From positions 1-64,000 of the forward strand of contig NZ_FNGD01000015.1 in assembly GCF_900102895.1 (NCBI RefSeq): a stretch of 64,000 nucleotides of DNA, written 5' to 3'. The notes beneath the pieces were generated by a model that was not told where the DNA came from, did no database searches, and was given only the letters and a program-made list of their open reading frames with translations. This DNA is from Arthrobacter sp. ov407. Lineage in GTDB: Bacteria; Actinomycetota; Actinomycetes; Actinomycetales; Micrococcaceae. Each line of letters opens with the position of its first letter. Position 1 is the stretch's first letter. The translations under genes and the position numbers were made by a program. Below, in pieces: positions 27,371-35,257 of the stretch.

Positions 27371-27414
27371 GCAACGGGTACGGCTATTGGTCAGGCTACC
27401 GGCTGGCCCGTTGC
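27371..27414 (-). promoter_or_regulatory. Leader hairpin next to the glyA ribosome site
   Basis: GCAACGGG (27371-27378) and CCCGTTGC (27407-27414) pair exactly. The 3' arm on the mRNA ends 5 nt before the AGGAG site (27361-27365). A second hairpin CGGCAGC-GATGAT-GCTGCCG (27495-27514) lies right after the aptamer. One of these may be the expression platform of the riboswitch. Confidence 0.5.
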
Positions 27415-27528
27415 ACCGCCCTTTGATTACGGGCCCCTTGACAGCGGGCCGCGACAGCGGCGGTTGACACCCCGCGCGGGCGCCAGCAACGGTACGGCAG
27501 CGATGATGCTGCCGACCGGTAAGACATG

Positions 27529-27611
27529 ACCCTCGGCCCAGGCGTACGATCCGTGGTCTTCGTGAGTGCCGCTCCCTGATGGTTAGCCATCCAACGCCAG
27601 TTGCGACGGGT
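27529..27611 (-). ncRNA. ZTP (pfl) riboswitch upstream of glyA-folD
   Basis: Read on minus, the leader has the conserved ZTP/pfl core: CGTCGCAACTGGCG (27608-27595), then AACCATCAGGGAGCGG about 15 nt later, and GTACGCCTGGGC (27547-27536). The last block with CGCCTGGGC is the hallmark of the class. ACCC (27611-27608) and GGGT (27532-27529) can close a short P1. ZTP/ZMP signals low 10-formyl-THF, and known members of the class control glyA, folD and purine genes, which is exactly the context here. No similar core is seen on the purU side. Confidence 0.82.
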
Positions 27612-27667
27612 TAACACTACCAAAACCCTTTCAAAACTGCCCTTGAAGCGCAGGTAGGCTGGTCTTC

Positions 27668-28528
27668 GTGACTGACCAGAACCTGACTGCCTCCTACATC
27701 CTGACCCTGTCCTGCCCTGACCGGCCCGGCATCGTGCACGCCGTCGCCGGTGCCCTGCTGGTGGCGGGCTGCAATATTACGGACTCCCAGCAGTACGGCA
27801 GCCAGGGAACGGGCACGTTCTTCATGCGGGTGGAGGCGACGACGGCGGCATCCCAGGCGGAGCTGCAGGCGGCGCTGGAGCCAGTGGCGCAGGCCTTCGG
27901 GATGCAGTGGAGCCTCAACCCGGCCGGCCGGAAGGTCCGCACCCTGCTGATGGCCAGTACCTCGGCCCACTGCCTGAACGACCTATTGTTCCTGCAGCGT
28001 TCCGGCACCCTGCCGATCGAGATTCCAGCCATCGTGTCCAACCACCGCGACCTTGAGGGTTTGGCGGAGTTCTACGGCATCCCGTTCCACCACATCCCCG
28101 TCACCCCGGACACCAAGGTCCAGGCCGAGGACAGCCTCCGGGTTCTGATGAAGGAGCACGACATCGAGCTCACCGTCCTGGCCCGGTATATGCAGATCAT
28201 CTCTGACGAGCTTTGCACCGAGCTCACGGGCAAGGCCATCAACATCCACCACTCGTTCCTGCCCTCCTTCAAGGGTGCCAAGCCCTATCACCAGGCGCAT
28301 GCCCGCGGCGTGAAGCTCATCGGCGCCACGGCGCACTACGTCACGGCCGCCCTGGATGAGGGGCCCATCATCGAGCAGGAAGTCATCCGGGTGGACCACC
28401 GGCGCACCGCGGAACAGTTCGTCCAGATGGGCCGTGACGTGGAGGGCCGCACCCTCGCCCAGGCCGTGCAGTGGCATGCCGAGCACCGTGTCCTGCTCGA
28501 CGGCAACCGGACGGTTGTCTTTAACTGA
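27668..28528 (+). CDS. purU: Formyltetrahydrofolate deformylase
   Basis: Hydrolyses 10-formyl-THF to formate and THF; balances folate pools and can supply formate. 286 residues: N-terminal ACT domain (ILTLSCPDRPGIVHAVAGAL, residues about 8-80) and a formyltransferase-like domain with NIHHSFLPSFKGAKPYHQA and HYVTAALDEGPIIEQ, holding the Asn-His-Asp triad. GTG at 27668. It diverges from glyA-folD, and all three act on the same folate pool. Confidence 0.95.
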   Translation: MTDQNLTASYILTLSCPDRPGIVHAVAGALLVAGCNITDSQQYGSQGTGTFFMRVEATTAASQAELQAALEPVAQAFGMQWSLNPAGRKVRTLLMASTSAHCLNDLLFLQRSGTLPIEIPAIVSNHRDLEGLAEFYGIPFHHIPVTPDTKVQAEDSLRVLMKEHDIELTVLARYMQIISDELCTELTGKAINIHHSFLPSFKGAKPYHQAHARGVKLIGATAHYVTAALDEGPIIEQEVIRVDHRRTAEQFVQMGRDVEGRTLAQAVQWHAEHRVLLDGNRTVVFN

Positions 28529-28549
28529 AACCAGTTCTTGACTAGAGCT

Positions 28550-28975
28550 ATGGAATTCGACCGGATGGACCGGCTCGAATCGTTCGTGGCGCTGCTGAAG
28601 AACGAGGGCCGGCACGCAGTGCTGGGGCTGGATTGCGGCCCCGGCGCCGACGGGCTGCATTTTGTCCAGTCCGGCATCCATTTCACCGGCGTCGACCGGT
28701 CCGAGGAGAACATCCACATCGCCCGGGCGCACGGGCTGGAGGCCTCCGTGGCGGGCCCGGTATCGCTGCCGTTCGCCGACGCCGCGTTTTCCTCGGTGTG
28801 GGCGGTGGACGCCTTGGCGGGCCTTCCCCCGGAGGAATGGGACGACGTCGTCCGCGAACTTGGGCGGGTGGCGGAACCCGGCGCGCCGATCGCCGTCGTA
28901 CTCCCTGTCCCCGACCCGCGTAGCGAGGGTTACAGCCGCGGTGCGGGCTTCACGGTCCTCCGCTCCCCCGCCTGA
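28550..28975 (+). CDS. Class I SAM-dependent methyltransferase-like protein, short
   Basis: 141 residues that cover little more than the SAM-binding core. Motif I is recognisable as VLGLDCGPGADGLHFV, with the acidic ribose ligand in TGVDRSEENI and a motif-IV-like LPFADAAFSSVWAVDAL. The substrate-binding part found after the core in full-length enzymes (usually 200 residues or more) is missing, so it may be a non-catalytic relic or a small specialised enzyme. ATG at 28550 is chosen; a TTG 12 nt earlier is possible. It follows purU by 21 bp. Confidence 0.65.
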   Translation: MEFDRMDRLESFVALLKNEGRHAVLGLDCGPGADGLHFVQSGIHFTGVDRSEENIHIARAHGLEASVAGPVSLPFADAAFSSVWAVDALAGLPPEEWDDVVRELGRVAEPGAPIAVVLPVPDPRSEGYSRGAGFTVLRSPA

Positions 28976-29043
28976 CCCAGACCCCCGTGCTTGGGTTCAG
29001 GGAAGGGGCGGCCCGCAGGAGGCTGGTGTCCTAGGCTGGTGGC

Positions 29044-29565
29044 ATGGCTCCCCTCTACGCATTCGCCGGCACGACTCCGGCCGTCCATGACTCCGCCTTC
29101 ATCGCGCCCACGGCGTCGGTGATCGGCAACGCCACCCTGGCCGAGAACTCCAGCGCCTTCTACGGCGTCAGCGTCCGCGCCGACACCGCCGCCATCACCG
29201 TCGGCGCCGGCAGCAACCTGCAGGACAACGTGGTGCTGCACGCCGACCCCGGCTTCCCCTGCACCGTCGGCGCGCGGGTCAGCGTCGGCCACAGCGCCGT
29301 GGTCCACGGCTGCACCGTCGAGGACGACTGCCTGATCGGCATGAGCGCCACCATCCTCAACGGGGCCGTGATCGGCGCCGGATCCCTCATCGCCGCCGGT
29401 GCCGTGGTGCTGGAGGGCACCGTCATCCCGCCCCGCTCGCTCGTCGCCGGAGTTCCGGCCAAAGTCCGGCGCGAGCTCAGCGACGAGGAGTTCGCGGGCG
29501 TCCAGCACAACGCCGCCCACTACCAGGAACTGGCACGCGCGCACCGCGAACTTCACAGCGCCTGA
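29044..29565 (+). CDS. Gamma-carbonic anhydrase family protein
   Basis: Left-handed beta-helix protein of 173 residues, like YrdA/CaiE. Hexapeptide repeats run from about residue 15 to 135. The zinc ligands are visible as His in VVLHADPG and the pair in VGHSAVVHG. Such proteins hydrate CO2 or have related acyl roles; activity is not certain without the acid loop of Cam. ATG at 29044 follows a 68-bp gap after the methyltransferase-like gene. C-terminal helix ends at LHSA. Confidence 0.9.
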   Translation: MAPLYAFAGTTPAVHDSAFIAPTASVIGNATLAENSSAFYGVSVRADTAAITVGAGSNLQDNVVLHADPGFPCTVGARVSVGHSAVVHGCTVEDDCLIGMSATILNGAVIGAGSLIAAGAVVLEGTVIPPRSLVAGVPAKVRRELSDEEFAGVQHNAAHYQELARAHRELHSA

Positions 29566-29584
29566 GGAACCGACACGGCCGTTA

Positions 29585-29611
29585 CCGTTGCGTTAACTTC
29601 TTGACTACAAG
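29585..29611 (+). promoter_or_regulatory. Conserved operator/promoter element before ROK regulator
   Basis: CCGTTGCGTTAACTTCTTGA then CTACAAG. The same 27-nt element (23 of 27 identical) occurs before the sugar ABC operon at 30844-30870. It contains a dyad CTTG-N4-CAAG and a TTGACT -35-like core. The twin sites suggest that the ROK protein binds both and controls itself and the transporter. Confidence 0.7.
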
Positions 29612-29636
29612 CCGCGAATGCGTCACGCTTCATAGC

Positions 29637-30827
29637 ATGCCCTCACCAACGCGCTCAACGAGGAGCCGAACCAAGAACCCCGGATCGCAGTCCGCCCTCC
29701 GGCATCTGAACCAGCAGCGGATCATCGAATGCCTCCTCGCGGGCCCTTCCACGCAGGCGGAACTGGCCCGCCAGACAGGCCTCTCCACGGCCACCGTCTC
29801 CAACATCGTCAAGATCATGCAGGACGCCGGACTGGCCTCCACTGAACCCATCACCAGCTCCGGGCGGCGCGCCCTGAACGTCCGGCTCAACAGCAACGGA
29901 GCCGTCGCCGTCGGGATCGACTTCGGCCGGCGCCACCTGCGCGTCGTGCTGGCCTCGCTCAGCTACCACGTGATCGCCGAAGAGTCAGTCCTGCTGCCCC
30001 TGGGCCACCACGCCGAGGAGGGCATCCAGGCCGCCGTCGGCGTGCTGGACCGGCTGCTCGCGGACAGCGGCGTGGAGCGCAGCGCCCTGGTCGGTGCCGG
30101 CGTCGGAATTCCCGGCCCCATCGACCGCCGCACCGGCACCGTGGCGCAGGGCGCGATCCTGCCCGAATGGGTGGGCATCAATATCCTGAGACGCCTCGAA
30201 GAAGCGCTGGAACTGCCTGTATTCGTGGACAATGACGCCAACCTGGGCGCCCTCTCCGAGGTCACGTGGGGGCCGCACAGCGGCATCAGCAACCTGATGT
30301 TCCTCAAGATCGGCTCGGGCATCGGTGCGGGACTGATCCTCAACGGCGTTCCCTACTACGGCAACGTCGGCATCACCGGCGAAATCGGCCATGCCACAAT
30401 CCACGAGCACGGGCTGATCTGCCGCTGCGGGAACCGCGGCTGCCTGGAAACCATCGCCTCCACCACCACCATGATCGAGCTCCTGAGCCGCGGCGAGGAC
30501 CGGCCGCTCACACCCGGGGACATCGTGCGCAAGGCCCTCGAACGGGACCCCGCCACGCTCCGCGTGGTGGACGACGCCGGCCTCGCCGTCGGACGCGCCC
30601 TGGGCAACGTGGCGAACCTGATCAACCCCGAAGTGATCGTGGTCGGCGGCCCGCTGGCAGGGCTCGGCGACCTCCTGTTGGACCCGATTCGGCGCGGCCT
30701 GATCCGCCACGCGGTGCCGGTCATCGGCGAGACAACCACCCTCACGATGTCGTCCCTGGGCGACCGGGCAGAGGCCCTCGGGGCCACCGCTCTGGTCTTC
30801 CAGCACGCCGGAATCCGGCGTAACTAA
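29637..30827 (+). CDS. ROK-family transcriptional regulator
   Basis: Sugar-responsive repressor, 396 residues. The N-terminal winged helix-turn-helix is seen at AELARQTGLSTATVSNIVKIMQ (residues about 45-65). The ROK domain follows: VGIDFGRRHLRVVL, VGIPGPIDR, FVDNDANLGAL, KIGSGIGAGLI and the zinc motif CRCGNRGCLE. ATG at 29637 is used rather than the open frame to 29601, which would run through the operator. It lies directly before mmsA-mmsB-chvE on the same strand with matching operator copies, so it is their likely regulator. Inducer sugar unknown; XylR-like members sense xylose. Confidence 0.92.
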   Translation: MPSPTRSTRSRTKNPGSQSALRHLNQQRIIECLLAGPSTQAELARQTGLSTATVSNIVKIMQDAGLASTEPITSSGRRALNVRLNSNGAVAVGIDFGRRHLRVVLASLSYHVIAEESVLLPLGHHAEEGIQAAVGVLDRLLADSGVERSALVGAGVGIPGPIDRRTGTVAQGAILPEWVGINILRRLEEALELPVFVDNDANLGALSEVTWGPHSGISNLMFLKIGSGIGAGLILNGVPYYGNVGITGEIGHATIHEHGLICRCGNRGCLETIASTTTMIELLSRGEDRPLTPGDIVRKALERDPATLRVVDDAGLAVGRALGNVANLINPEVIVVGGPLAGLGDLLLDPIRRGLIRHAVPVIGETTTLTMSSLGDRAEALGATALVFQHAGIRRN

Positions 30828-30843
30828 CCATTTTGTTATCCGC

Positions 30844-30888
30844 CCGTTGCGTTAAAGACTTGACGACAAGGGCGTGATCCAGTTTACT
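30844..30888 (+). promoter_or_regulatory. Promoter with ROK-type operator for the sugar ABC operon
   Basis: The 27-nt element (30844-30870) contains TTGACG (30860-30865). TTTACT follows at 30883-30888 with exact 17-bp spacing, making a plausible sigma-A promoter. The dyad CTTG-ACGA-CAAG (30859-30870) covers the -35, so a bound repressor would block RNA polymerase. Shared with 29585-29611. Confidence 0.72.
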
Positions 30889-30957
30889 TTTGCATCAGAC
30901 GGCCCTGCGGTTTGCAGGGGCGGACAACGAAGTCATGCATTGGAGGCGTAAGGGCAG

Positions 30958-32514
30958 ATGACGTCCCTCAACACGCACAGTGATCCGCTAATCCTCGAGA
31001 TGCGCTCCATCACCAAGGAATTCCCAGGCGTTAAAGCTTTGGCCGATGTGAGCCTGCGGGTGAAGGCCGGCGAGATCCACGCCATCTGCGGTGAGAACGG
31101 CGCCGGGAAATCGACCCTGATGAAGGTGCTCTCGGGTGTGTACCCCTTCGGCACCTACACCGGCGACATCGTGTATCAGAACGAGGTCCAGGAGTTCAAG
31201 GACATCCGGGCCAGCGAGCACGCCGGGATCGTGATCATCCACCAGGAACTCGCGCTCATCCCCGAACTGTCGATCATGGAGAACATCTTCCTCGGCAACG
31301 AGCCCACCAAGCGCGGCGTGATCGACTGGGCCGAGGCCCGGCTGCGGTCCACCGAACTGCTGGCCCGGGTGGGGCTGCGCGAGGACCCGGACACCCCGAT
31401 CAAGGAGATTGGCGTCGGCAAGCAACAGCTCGTCGAGATCGCCAAGGCCCTGAACAAGTCGGTGAAGCTCCTGATCCTGGACGAGCCCACGGCGGCGCTG
31501 AACGAGTCCGATTCCCAGCACCTACTGGACCTCATGCTGGGCCTGAAGGGCCGCGGCATCACCTCGATCATCATTTCCCACAAGCTCAACGAGATCGAGC
31601 AGATCGCGGATGAGATCACGATCATCCGCGACGGCAAGTCGATCGAGACCCTGAACATCAAGGCCGACGGCGTCGACGAGGACCGCATCATCAAGGGCAT
31701 GGTGGGCCGGACGCTGGAATCCCGGTTCCCGGACCACGAGCCGAAGATCGGCGAGGTCCTCTTCGAGGTGAAGAACTGGAACGTCGGGCACCCGCAGATC
31801 CAGGACCGCCTGGTCTGCAAGAACTCCAGCTTCTTCGTCCGCCGGGGCGAGATCGTCGGGTTCGCGGGCCTGATGGGGGCCGGACGCACCGAGCTGGCCC
31901 GGTCCGTGTTCGGGCGCTCCTACGGCCGCTTCATCTCGGGCCATGTCTACAAAGACGGCAAGGAGCTGCAGCTCAAAAGCGTCCGTCAGGCGATCGACGC
32001 CGGGCTGGGCTACGTCACGGAGGACCGCAAGTCCCTGGGGCTGAACCTTCTCGACGACATCAAGGCCACCACGGTCTCGGCCAACCTGCGCAAGATCAGC
32101 AAGAACTTCGTGGTGGACGAGAACAAGGAATACGCCGTCGCGGAGGAATATCGGAAGGTGCTGCGGACCAAGACGCCCTCCGTGGAGGAAGGCGTCGCGA
32201 AGCTCTCCGGCGGCAACCAGCAGAAGGTCGTGCTGGCGAAGTGGATGTTCACCGACCCGGACGTGCTGATCCTGGACGAACCCACCCGCGGGATCGACGT
32301 TGGGGCCAAGTACGAGATCTACGGCATCATCCAGAAGCTGGCCAACGAGGGCAAGGCCGTGATCGTCATTTCCTCGGAGCTGCCCGAGCTGCTGGGCCTC
32401 TCGGACCGCATCTACACGATCTTCGAGGGCGCCATCACCGGCGTCCTGGACAAAGACCAAGCCAGCCAGGAAAGCCTCATGAAACTCATGACGTCCGCCC
32501 GCAAATCCGCCTGA
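30958..32514 (+). CDS. mmsA: Multiple-monosaccharide ABC transporter ATP-binding protein
   Basis: Double ABC ATPase of 518 residues of the XylG/GguA/MmsA class. First module: [35 protein letters not shown]. Second module: degenerate P-loop [39 protein letters not shown]. Length and the order ATPase, permease, binding protein match mmsAB-chvE operons that import xylose, arabinose, galactose or glucose. ATG at 30958 with GGAGG 13 nt upstream. The gene symbol is by family resemblance; the sugar is not defined. Confidence 0.9.
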   Translation: MTSLNTHSDPLILEMRSITKEFPGVKALADVSLRVKAGEIHAICGENGAGKSTLMKVLSGVYPFGTYTGDIVYQNEVQEFKDIRASEHAGIVIIHQELALIPELSIMENIFLGNEPTKRGVIDWAEARLRSTELLARVGLREDPDTPIKEIGVGKQQLVEIAKALNKSVKLLILDEPTAALNESDSQHLLDLMLGLKGRGITSIIISHKLNEIEQIADEITIIRDGKSIETLNIKADGVDEDRIIKGMVGRTLESRFPDHEPKIGEVLFEVKNWNVGHPQIQDRLVCKNSSFFVRRGEIVGFAGLMGAGRTELARSVFGRSYGRFISGHVYKDGKELQLKSVRQAIDAGLGYVTEDRKSLGLNLLDDIKATTVSANLRKISKNFVVDENKEYAVAEEYRKVLRTKTPSVEEGVAKLSGGNQQKVVLAKWMFTDPDVLILDEPTRGIDVGAKYEIYGIIQKLANEGKAVIVISSELPELLGLSDRIYTIFEGAITGVLDKDQASQESLMKLMTSARKSA

Positions 32515-32568
32515 CCCTTTGGGACCAACCAGAACAATCCGAACACCCCGGACACAAGGACTGAAACA

Positions 32569-33837
32569 ATGAACGCGCTCAAGAAGCTCTTTGGCGGCAA
32601 TACCCGCCAATTCGGCATGATCTTCGCCCTGGTTGCGTTGATCTTGTTCTTCGAGATTTTTACGGAGGGCCGCACGCTCACGTCGGGCAACGTCATCAAC
32701 CTCTTCAACGGCAACTCCTACATCCTGATCCTCGCCATCGGCATGGTTCTGGTCATCATCGCCGGGCACATCGACCTCTCCGTCGGTTCCGTCGCCGCCT
32801 TCGTGGGCGTCTGCGTGTCCCTCTTCATCCGCGACTGGGGACTGCCCTGGTACATCGGCGTCCTGATGGGGCTGGGGCTGGGCGTCCTAATCGGAGCCTG
32901 GCAGGGATTCTGGGTGGCCTACGTCGGCATTCCAGCGTTCATCGTGACGCTGGCCGGCATGCTGATCTTCCGCGGCGCCAACCAGTTGGTCGGCAAGTCG
33001 AACACCATCCCGGTCCCCACGGATTTCCAGTACATCGGCTCCGGCTACCTGCCCGAGTTTGGACCGAATACCGGCTACAACAACCCCACCATGCTGATTG
33101 GCCTGCTCGGCGTCGCGTTCGTGATCTTCAGCGAGATCCGCTCCCGCCGCAACGCCAAGAAGCTCGGCGCTGAGGTCCCCGAAGCGTGGGTCATGGTCCT
33201 CAAACTGGTGCTGATCTCCGGCGCCATCCTCTATGCGACCTACCTCTTCGCCACCGGCCGGCCGGGCACCTCCTTCCCCGTGCCGGGCCTGATCCTGGCC
33301 GTCCTGGTCCTTGTGTACGGCTTCATCTCCTCCAAGACCGTCATCGGCCGCCACATCTACGCCGTCGGCGGCAACCGGCACGCCGCCGAGCTCTCCGGTG
33401 TCCAGTCCAAGAAGATCAACTTCCTGGTCATGATGAACATGTCCTTCATGGCCGGCCTCGCCGGCATGATCTTCGTCGGCCGCTCCACCGCCTCGGGCCC
33501 GTTCGACGGCGTCGGCTGGGAACTGGACGCCATCGCCGCCGTGTTCATTGGCGGCGCCGCGGTCACCGGCGGCGTGGGCACCGTGATCGGCTCGATCATC
33601 GGTGGCCTGGTCATGGCCGTCCTGAACAACGGCCTGCAGTTGCTCGGCGTCGGCGCCGACCTCACCCAGATCATCAAGGGCCTGGTGCTCCTGATCGCCG
33701 TCGCGTTCGACGTCTACAACAAGACCCAGGGCAAGAGGTCCGTCGTCGGGATGCTGATGAAGAACTTCAGCCGCAGTAACGAGATCAAGGCCGACGAGAC
33801 CACCCAAACCACAGACGTCATCTCCAAGGGTGCCTGA
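32569..33837 (+). CDS. mmsB: Multiple-monosaccharide ABC transporter permease
   Basis: Polytopic permease of 422 residues (GguB/XylH class). About ten to twelve hydrophobic segments; family marks are VIIAGHIDLSVGSVAAFVG near the start and the coupling loop YAVGGNRHAAELSGVQ. It ends with a short charged tail. ATG at 32569, 54 bp after mmsA with a GGA site. Part of the sugar importer with the flanking genes. Confidence 0.92.
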   Translation: MNALKKLFGGNTRQFGMIFALVALILFFEIFTEGRTLTSGNVINLFNGNSYILILAIGMVLVIIAGHIDLSVGSVAAFVGVCVSLFIRDWGLPWYIGVLMGLGLGVLIGAWQGFWVAYVGIPAFIVTLAGMLIFRGANQLVGKSNTIPVPTDFQYIGSGYLPEFGPNTGYNNPTMLIGLLGVAFVIFSEIRSRRNAKKLGAEVPEAWVMVLKLVLISGAILYATYLFATGRPGTSFPVPGLILAVLVLVYGFISSKTVIGRHIYAVGGNRHAAELSGVQSKKINFLVMMNMSFMAGLAGMIFVGRSTASGPFDGVGWELDAIAAVFIGGAAVTGGVGTVIGSIIGGLVMAVLNNGLQLLGVGADLTQIIKGLVLLIAVAFDVYNKTQGKRSVVGMLMKNFSRSNEIKADETTQTTDVISKGA

Positions 33838-33902
33838 GCGGCTCCCCTGGTCCACGATTCCCCGATTTCTCCGCACACCATCAAAAGAAAGTGAACCAAG
33901 CA

Positions 33903-35006
33903 ATGCGAATGATTGGTAAAGCAGGAAAGGCAGCAGCGATCGCTGCTATTGCGGCACTGGCGCTGACGGCCTGCGGCCGTTCCGACACCGGGACTACCGG
34001 CGGTTCGAGCTCCGGAGGCGAAGCATTCCCGAAGGGCTCCTCGATCGGCGTCGCGCTGCCCCAGAAGACCTCGGAAAACTGGGTCCTCGCGGAGCAGCTG
34101 TTCAACGACGGCCTCACCAAGGCCGGCTACAAGCCGGATGTGCAGTTCGCCAATGGCGGCGTTTCGGATCAGCAGAACCAGATTAGTGCCATGATCACCA
34201 AGGGGGACAAGCTCATCATCGTCGGTGCCATCGACGGTGCGCAGCTGGGCACTCAGCTGAAGCAGGCCAAGGACGCCGGCGCCACGATCATCGCCTACGA
34301 CCGTCTGCTCCTGAACACCCCGGACGTGGACTACTACGTGGCCTACGACAACTTCAAGGTCGGTGAACTCCAGGGCCAGGCGCTGCTGGACGGCATGAAG
34401 GGCAAGAAGCCGGCAGGCCCATACAACATCGAGCTCTTCGCAGGTTCCCCTGACGACGCCAACGCGAAGGTCTTCTTCGACGGCGCCATGAGCGTGCTGA
34501 AGCCGAAGATCGACGACGGCACCCTGAAGGTCCTCTCGGGCCAGAAGAGCTTCGAACAGGCCGTTACCCAGGGCTGGAAGGCAGAGAACGCCCAGAAGCG
34601 CATGGACACCCTGCTCGCCGGAACCTACGGCAGCGCCCCGCTTGACGGCGTGCTGTCCCCGAACGACACCCTGGCCCGCGCGATCCTCACCTCTGTCAAG
34701 GCCGCCGGCAAGCCGATCCCGATTGTCACGGGCCAGGACTCCGAGGTTGAGTCGGTCAAGTCCATCATGGCGGGCGAGCAGTACTCCACCATCAACAAGG
34801 ACACCAATGCGCTCGTTGACCACTCGATCACCATGGTCAACGACGTCCAGGCAGGCAAGAAGCCGGAGATCAACGACGACAAGTCCTACAACAACGGAAA
34901 CAAGGTTGTTCCCGCGTACCTGCTGAAGCCGGTCATCGTGACCAAGGACAACGTCCACACGGCCTACGTCAACGATCCGGTACTCGGACCGATCACCAAG
35001 CAGTAG
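33903..35006 (+). CDS. chvE: Sugar-binding lipoprotein (ChvE type)
   Basis: Substrate-binding protein, 367 residues from ATG at 33903. The signal peptide ends in the lipobox LALTAC, with the lipid Cys near residue 23 and a Ser/Gly-rich linker after it. The mature part resembles ChvE/periplasmic-binding type 1 proteins: GVALPQKTSENWVL, ISAMITKGDKLIIVGAIDG, AYDRLLLNTPDVDYYVAYDN. ChvE-type proteins bind aldopyranoses such as xylose, arabinose, galactose or glucose. It closes the operon and is followed by a strong terminator. Confidence 0.92.
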   Translation: MRMIGKAGKAAAIAAIAALALTACGRSDTGTTGGSSSGGEAFPKGSSIGVALPQKTSENWVLAEQLFNDGLTKAGYKPDVQFANGGVSDQQNQISAMITKGDKLIIVGAIDGAQLGTQLKQAKDAGATIIAYDRLLLNTPDVDYYVAYDNFKVGELQGQALLDGMKGKKPAGPYNIELFAGSPDDANAKVFFDGAMSVLKPKIDDGTLKVLSGQKSFEQAVTQGWKAENAQKRMDTLLAGTYGSAPLDGVLSPNDTLARAILTSVKAAGKPIPIVTGQDSEVESVKSIMAGEQYSTINKDTNALVDHSITMVNDVQAGKKPEINDDKSYNNGNKVVPAYLLKPVIVTKDNVHTAYVNDPVLGPITKQ

Positions 35007-35044
35007 TACCCGTCTAGGCACGCGACAGTCGCGCGCCACGCAAG

Positions 35045-35081
35045 AGCCCCGGCTCCCCCGCAAGGGAGGGCCGGGGCTTTT
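35045..35081 (+). terminator. Rho-independent terminator after chvE
   Basis: AGCCCCGGCTCCC pairs with GGGAGGGCCGGGGCT with one bulge and is followed by TTTT (35078-35081). It ends the mmsA-mmsB-chvE operon. Confidence 0.88.
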
Positions 35082-35257
35082 GCGTGGGCTGTGACGGCTT
35101 GGCTCTCACTTTGGCGGTGGCGCTGGCGGTGACCCTACTTGTGGCGAGCCGCCTCACAGCGGAGACATAGCTTCACAGCGAGGTTCGCACAGCGGCCCGT
35201 ACCACTGTGGGGACCAGCGCCGGACATCGGGTCCGGCAAAAGATACCTAGGAGTACC

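Larger units (their letters stand above)
27355..27667. other. Divergent regulatory region glyA / purU
   Basis: 313 bp between divergent starts. The minus-strand leader of glyA fills most of it (aptamer, two hairpins). The promoter for glyA must lie within about 27612-27667 or inside the start of purU, so it overlaps the purU control region. No clear -35/-10 was found for purU, whose GTG may have a very short leader. Confidence 0.55.

Noticed and set aside
27355-27667. Glycine riboswitch before glyA
   Set aside because: The conserved tandem glycine aptamer cores are not seen; the blocks fit the ZTP class instead.
28538-28549. TTG start for the methyltransferase-like gene
   Set aside because: The ATG 12 nt later fits the protein start better; TTGACT here may rather be part of a promoter, but no -10 partner was clear.
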